DNA of 64,000 nt. Source: Symsagittifera roscoffensis (lineage: Eukaryota; Xenacoelomorpha; Acoela; Convolutidae). Position numbers and translations under genes: made by a program. Numbering within the stretch: position 1 is the first letter of the stretch; each line of letters opens with the position of its first letter. This document shows, piece after piece, positions 61,066 through 64,000 of this stretch. Under the pieces are notes generated by a model. The model saw only the letters and a program-made list of their open reading frames with translations. It was not told where the DNA came from and did no database searches. Location of the stretch: NCBI RefSeq assembly GCF_963678635.1, contig NC_087065.1, positions 35,925,888-35,989,887 on the forward strand, read 5' to 3'.

Positions 61066-61560
61066 TAACTGATCAATAGTGTTATCAAAAAAGACTAATT
61101 TAATCAGTTTTCAATGATTAACTTTTCAACTTTCTGTTAAAAAGAAAAAACATGTGTTGATTATGATAGCCACGTTTGGACTGAAAACGGTACACGGTAG
61201 ATTTTAATTTGCGCTTGCGACAGAAAAATTTTTGTGAAAAATGCACATGATTAAGATTTGAGTCATAGAAATTAAAAATTGTTACCAGCATACCATACAC
61301 AAGTGCACTTCAAAAATTAAGTAAACGCCAGCCCGATAAACAGAGCGAAGCAAAAAAACTTTTGAAAAATTAATTAACTTGTATTTTGCTCAGCAAAAAA
61401 TTTGGACTCAAAGCTATATCAGCCGCAATTATAATCACTAATCAGCCTTCACGAAAAAAAAACGTAGTTTCTTTGAAAAAGTAGTTTCAAGTCAAATTTT
61501 GGAACCTGATCTAAACTACATTTTATGATTGGATAAATTAAATGTTTTACCAATGTAAAG
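61066..61560. other. Spacer, nothing recognised
   Basis: AT-rich DNA upstream of the GTPase pseudogene, with no ORF or repeat match seen. Confidence 0.4.
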
Positions 61561-62561
61561 TATTTAATATTAACCAATCATGATCCATCTAACGAACAAC
61601 CCACTTATTTGTAAGTGCTGAAGTTACTTGTAATTTCAGCACCAGAGAGATTTGAATTTAACTTAGAAATTAGTTGGACTCTCCCGAGCACTTCAACAGC
61701 CGCAATAGACCAGTATACCCTAGATCTATTGAGCCTAGCAGAGACTAGTTAAACAACCTGAGACTAGATAGTATAAGAGTAAGATTAGGATCGGTATTAG
61801 ACTAAGAAGTTGCACGAATCTATCCGGCCGAAAATAAGATAGCGTGACGAGCAGACGGTGTACCCTATCCGAAATTACTCTATGAGTTAACCAACTCGGT
61901 CCTAACTCATCTGGTGCGACCATAAGTCTCGAACAAGACCTTAATAGCTTAGAATTAACCAAAATAGATTAGAAATTAGACAAAAACATTTACAAAATGT
62001 TATACGACAATAATTTAATCGAAATGTCTCTACGACTCAATAGATCAGAGCCAATATTCCGAACCATAACAGAACTACCCGGAATTGGAAGAAGACCTCG
62101 AACCAGAGACGACATACGACAAAGTAGAAACTTGCCATATAGCTATATGATAGTTAGGCAAAAACCAGAACAAACTTTTATATTTAGAATATTACTGGCA
62201 ATGAATTTAGATTTTCATTTGCAAACATAAAACCTTGAAGTTAATCTTCAAAATCATTTCAGGCGCTAAACAAAATTATTAATATACAATAACGATTGAT
62301 AAAAAGATCTAAGATCGTTTTCCTAAAACTCTGCAGTAATATACAAAATATGTTTGAAAAATATTTATTGAAAAATAAAAAATAAAAATTAGTAGCATGA
62401 CAATAAATGGTTAGTAATCATAAATCATCCTGTTGTTCCAGCTCCATCACCTAAAACATAACAGCAATCATAAACCCACTAATATCATCAAAACACTAAA
62501 TCTTTCCTTTACACACATTTAAAATTTTATTAAAACTTAAATTCACCTAATTTTAAAACCA

Positions 62562-62646
62562 GATCATCAAGGCTTATCCTTGGATCTTAAATCATTTTCT
62601 ACTTAATTAAATTTCAAATTTGATCATCAAGGCTTATCCTTGGATC
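62562..62646 (+). repeat. Paired 25-bp direct repeats with stem-loop potential
   Basis: GATCATCAAGGCTTATCCTTGGATC occurs exactly at 62562-62586 and 62622-62646. Each can fold CAAGG against CCTTG around CTTAT. Both lie in the leader about 520-600 bases before the first ORF. Confidence 0.85.
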
Positions 62647-63163
62647 AAACAGAACAACTTTGTTCTCCCCCACCCACTTAATTAGTGTCTAACGACCTCA
62701 AACGTCGATTCACTACCCAACCCTTTCTAAAGACCTAAGACTAATAGAAATTTTTGAACAAAACTAATCATTCAAATTAGGATAAACAGTGAAGAACTTC
62801 GGTTATTCATCCTTCACTTGACCCCCCCTCTTACCAGACCCAGGATAAATCTTAGACTTAGTAAGTTTAAAATAGTATCTAACGAACTACTCGCGTTCTA
62901 ATTATACCTGAACCTTGTGGATCGATTTACTATTCTCCAACCCTTGAACACAATCACTACCCCTAAGTAAGATTAAGTAAGTTAACACCTTAACTTATAC
63001 TAGCCACGAGAAAGTAAAAAATCATTCTTCGGAATCGATATACTTTTCTCTCCAAACCTGAACAAACAGACCCAGGTTAAGCTAACCAAAAAATCGTAAG
63101 AACTAACAGTTTAAGAAAATAGAAACCATTTAACAACCTTTTGCATCCGTCATCCTAAACCTT

Positions 63164-63631
63164 ATGTCATTTAAAAACCTAGGAAATAAACAAACAATCG
63201 TTTTACACAATTGTGAAATAGATAACAAAAAATACGACCTTGTAATCACACCTCATACACAAACAGTTGGATACATTCGAACAAAACGACAAACACTAAA
63301 AAGAAAAATAATAACGAAACAAAGACAAATAACACGAAAAAGATTTTCAAAAAATCGAAACGCATTTTCAGAATCAGAAACTAACAGTTTAGACGAACTT
63401 TACAAACTAAAAGAATCAATAGATAAAAATTGCCCACTTCACGATCAATTATATTTTTCTGACTCAGAAACAACTTCAAATTCATCACAAAGAGGAAAAA
63501 GAAGAATAAAAAAACAGTACAAACACAAACCAGTACATCTATACAATTGGAATCAACCAATTCGACACATTAATAATTACATATTAACAGTCATCGAACG
63601 AAAAAATGAGTTCAACGCACACCCCAGGTGA
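63164..63631 (+). CDS. Basic hypothetical protein (possible Gag-like ORF1)
   Basis: A 155-codon ATG frame. The N-terminal third is neutral (NLGNKQTIVLHNCEIDNKKY), the centre is strongly basic (KRQTLKRKIITKQRQITRKR) and could bind nucleic acid, and a Ser/acidic stretch precedes another basic patch (RGKRRIKKQYKHK). No Zn-knuckle or known domain was recognised. It overlaps the next ORF by 26 bases in the +1 frame. A retroelement structural protein is the best guess from context. Confidence 0.5.
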   Translation: MSFKNLGNKQTIVLHNCEIDNKKYDLVITPHTQTVGYIRTKRQTLKRKIITKQRQITRKRFSKNRNAFSESETNSLDELYKLKESIDKNCPLHDQLYFSDSETTSNSSQRGKRRIKKQYKHKPVHLYNWNQPIRHINNYILTVIERKNEFNAHPR

Positions 63632-64000
63632 CGAAACTCCAGATGATGATGAAATCTTTCCTTTTATAGTAGATGCAGATACTGATAGAGGACAACACAT
63701 ATTTTGTCAAAATTTACTCGTAAATTTATTTGAACCCGGAATCAGTCCATGTAAAACAGAGTTCCCAGATGTAAAAATCAAAAGACAAATCATAGACCAC
63801 TACTTAAAAGATATATGCAACATAACACAACAGTATGGAATCTACTCCATAGAATTCACCTCAACAAACCATAATAATAGAAAATATACAATTCAAACAG
63901 ACGACCTTGATTTAGAATTTTCAAAAGTTTTTTCAGAATATATAAAAAGCATCCAATATCAAAACTCACAAAGAGCAAACTCCATATTCACCAATGAAGT
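63606..64000 (+). CDS. Acidic hypothetical protein, open at window end (possible ORF2)
   Basis: Starts at ATG 63606 (MSSTHTPGDETPDDDEIFPF) and stays open for 131 codons to the last base, so it is partial. It is acidic at the N-terminus, then mixed, with no recognised domain yet. The A-rich codon use equals that of the preceding ORF. The 26-base overlap in the +1 frame suggests translational coupling, reinitiation or frameshifting between the two. Confidence 0.55.
   Translation, partial: MSSTHTPGDETPDDDEIFPFIVDADTDRGQHIFCQNLLVNLFEPGISPCKTEFPDVKIKRQIIDHYLKDICNITQQYGIYSIEFTSTNHNNRKYTIQTDDLDLEFSKVFSEYIKSIQYQNSQRANSIFTNE

Larger units (their letters stand above)
61561..64000 (+). mobile_element. 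Putative 5' part of a plus-strand retroelement (cut by window end)
   Basis: From about 61900 the plus strand becomes A-rich and G-poor over more than 2 kb, a bias common in retroelement transcripts and unlike the flanking DNA. It has a long leader (to 63163) with AATAAA-like motifs near 62380, paired 25-bp direct repeats, and then two overlapping ORFs, the second running off the edge. A small ATG frame (61997-62230, 77 codons, basic) sits in the leader. No RT is visible inside the window and no LTR end was proven, so this remains inference. Confidence 0.4.

Noticed and set aside
1-64000. tRNA, rRNA and CRISPR features
   Set aside because: No cloverleaf with A and B boxes, no rRNA core and no regularly spaced short repeats with unique spacers were seen.

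Overview
The window is AT-rich animal nuclear DNA. Its genes are split by canonical GT-AG introns, and their products belong to metazoan families. Most of the sequence is introns and spacers filled with repeats and transposon relics. Nothing bacterial is present: no operons, ribosomal RNA, CRISPR array or recognisable tRNA. The species cannot be named from sequence alone. A tunicate such as a larvacean is possible but unproven.

Two intron-containing genes could be assembled exon by exon, both on the minus strand. The first (21548 down to 5344) has nine coding exons whose splice phases all agree. They give a 582-residue twelve-helix transporter of the SLC16 (monocarboxylate transporter-like) family. 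Its introns hold a 92-bp minisatellite that runs into a broken gene for a Cys-rich, probably secreted protein, a triplicated 908-bp block, and several MITE-like elements. The second gene (47113 down to 33188, 5' end not found) encodes a tetraspan protein resembling ENTREP/FAM189 (MS4A-related), with a long Ser-rich acidic tail. One of its introns carries a 3.13-kb tandem duplication and another carries a 200-base assembly gap.

Layout: 1-2605, three partial copies of one repeat block; 2650-5340, a decayed minus-strand Ty3/gypsy retrotransposon; 5344-21548, the SLC16-like gene; 21549-29940, spacer with diverged tandem repeats and an element built from TAATCGATTA motifs; 29945-31822, a 474-bp satellite; 33188-47113, the ENTREP-like gene; 47311-58330, a head-to-tail array of LINE fragments with recognisable reverse-transcriptase relics; 59219-61041, an intronless Mx/dynamin-like GTPase pseudogene; 61560-64000, an A-rich plus-strand region with two overlapping open frames, probably the 5' part of a retroelement cut off by the window edge.

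No complete undescribed system was found. The observations most worth checking are the intron-phase conflict in the ENTREP-like gene, the minisatellite whose monomers copy the start of a broken secreted-protein gene, the multiply interrupted Mx-like locus with a changed P-loop, and the overlapping ORFs at the right edge.
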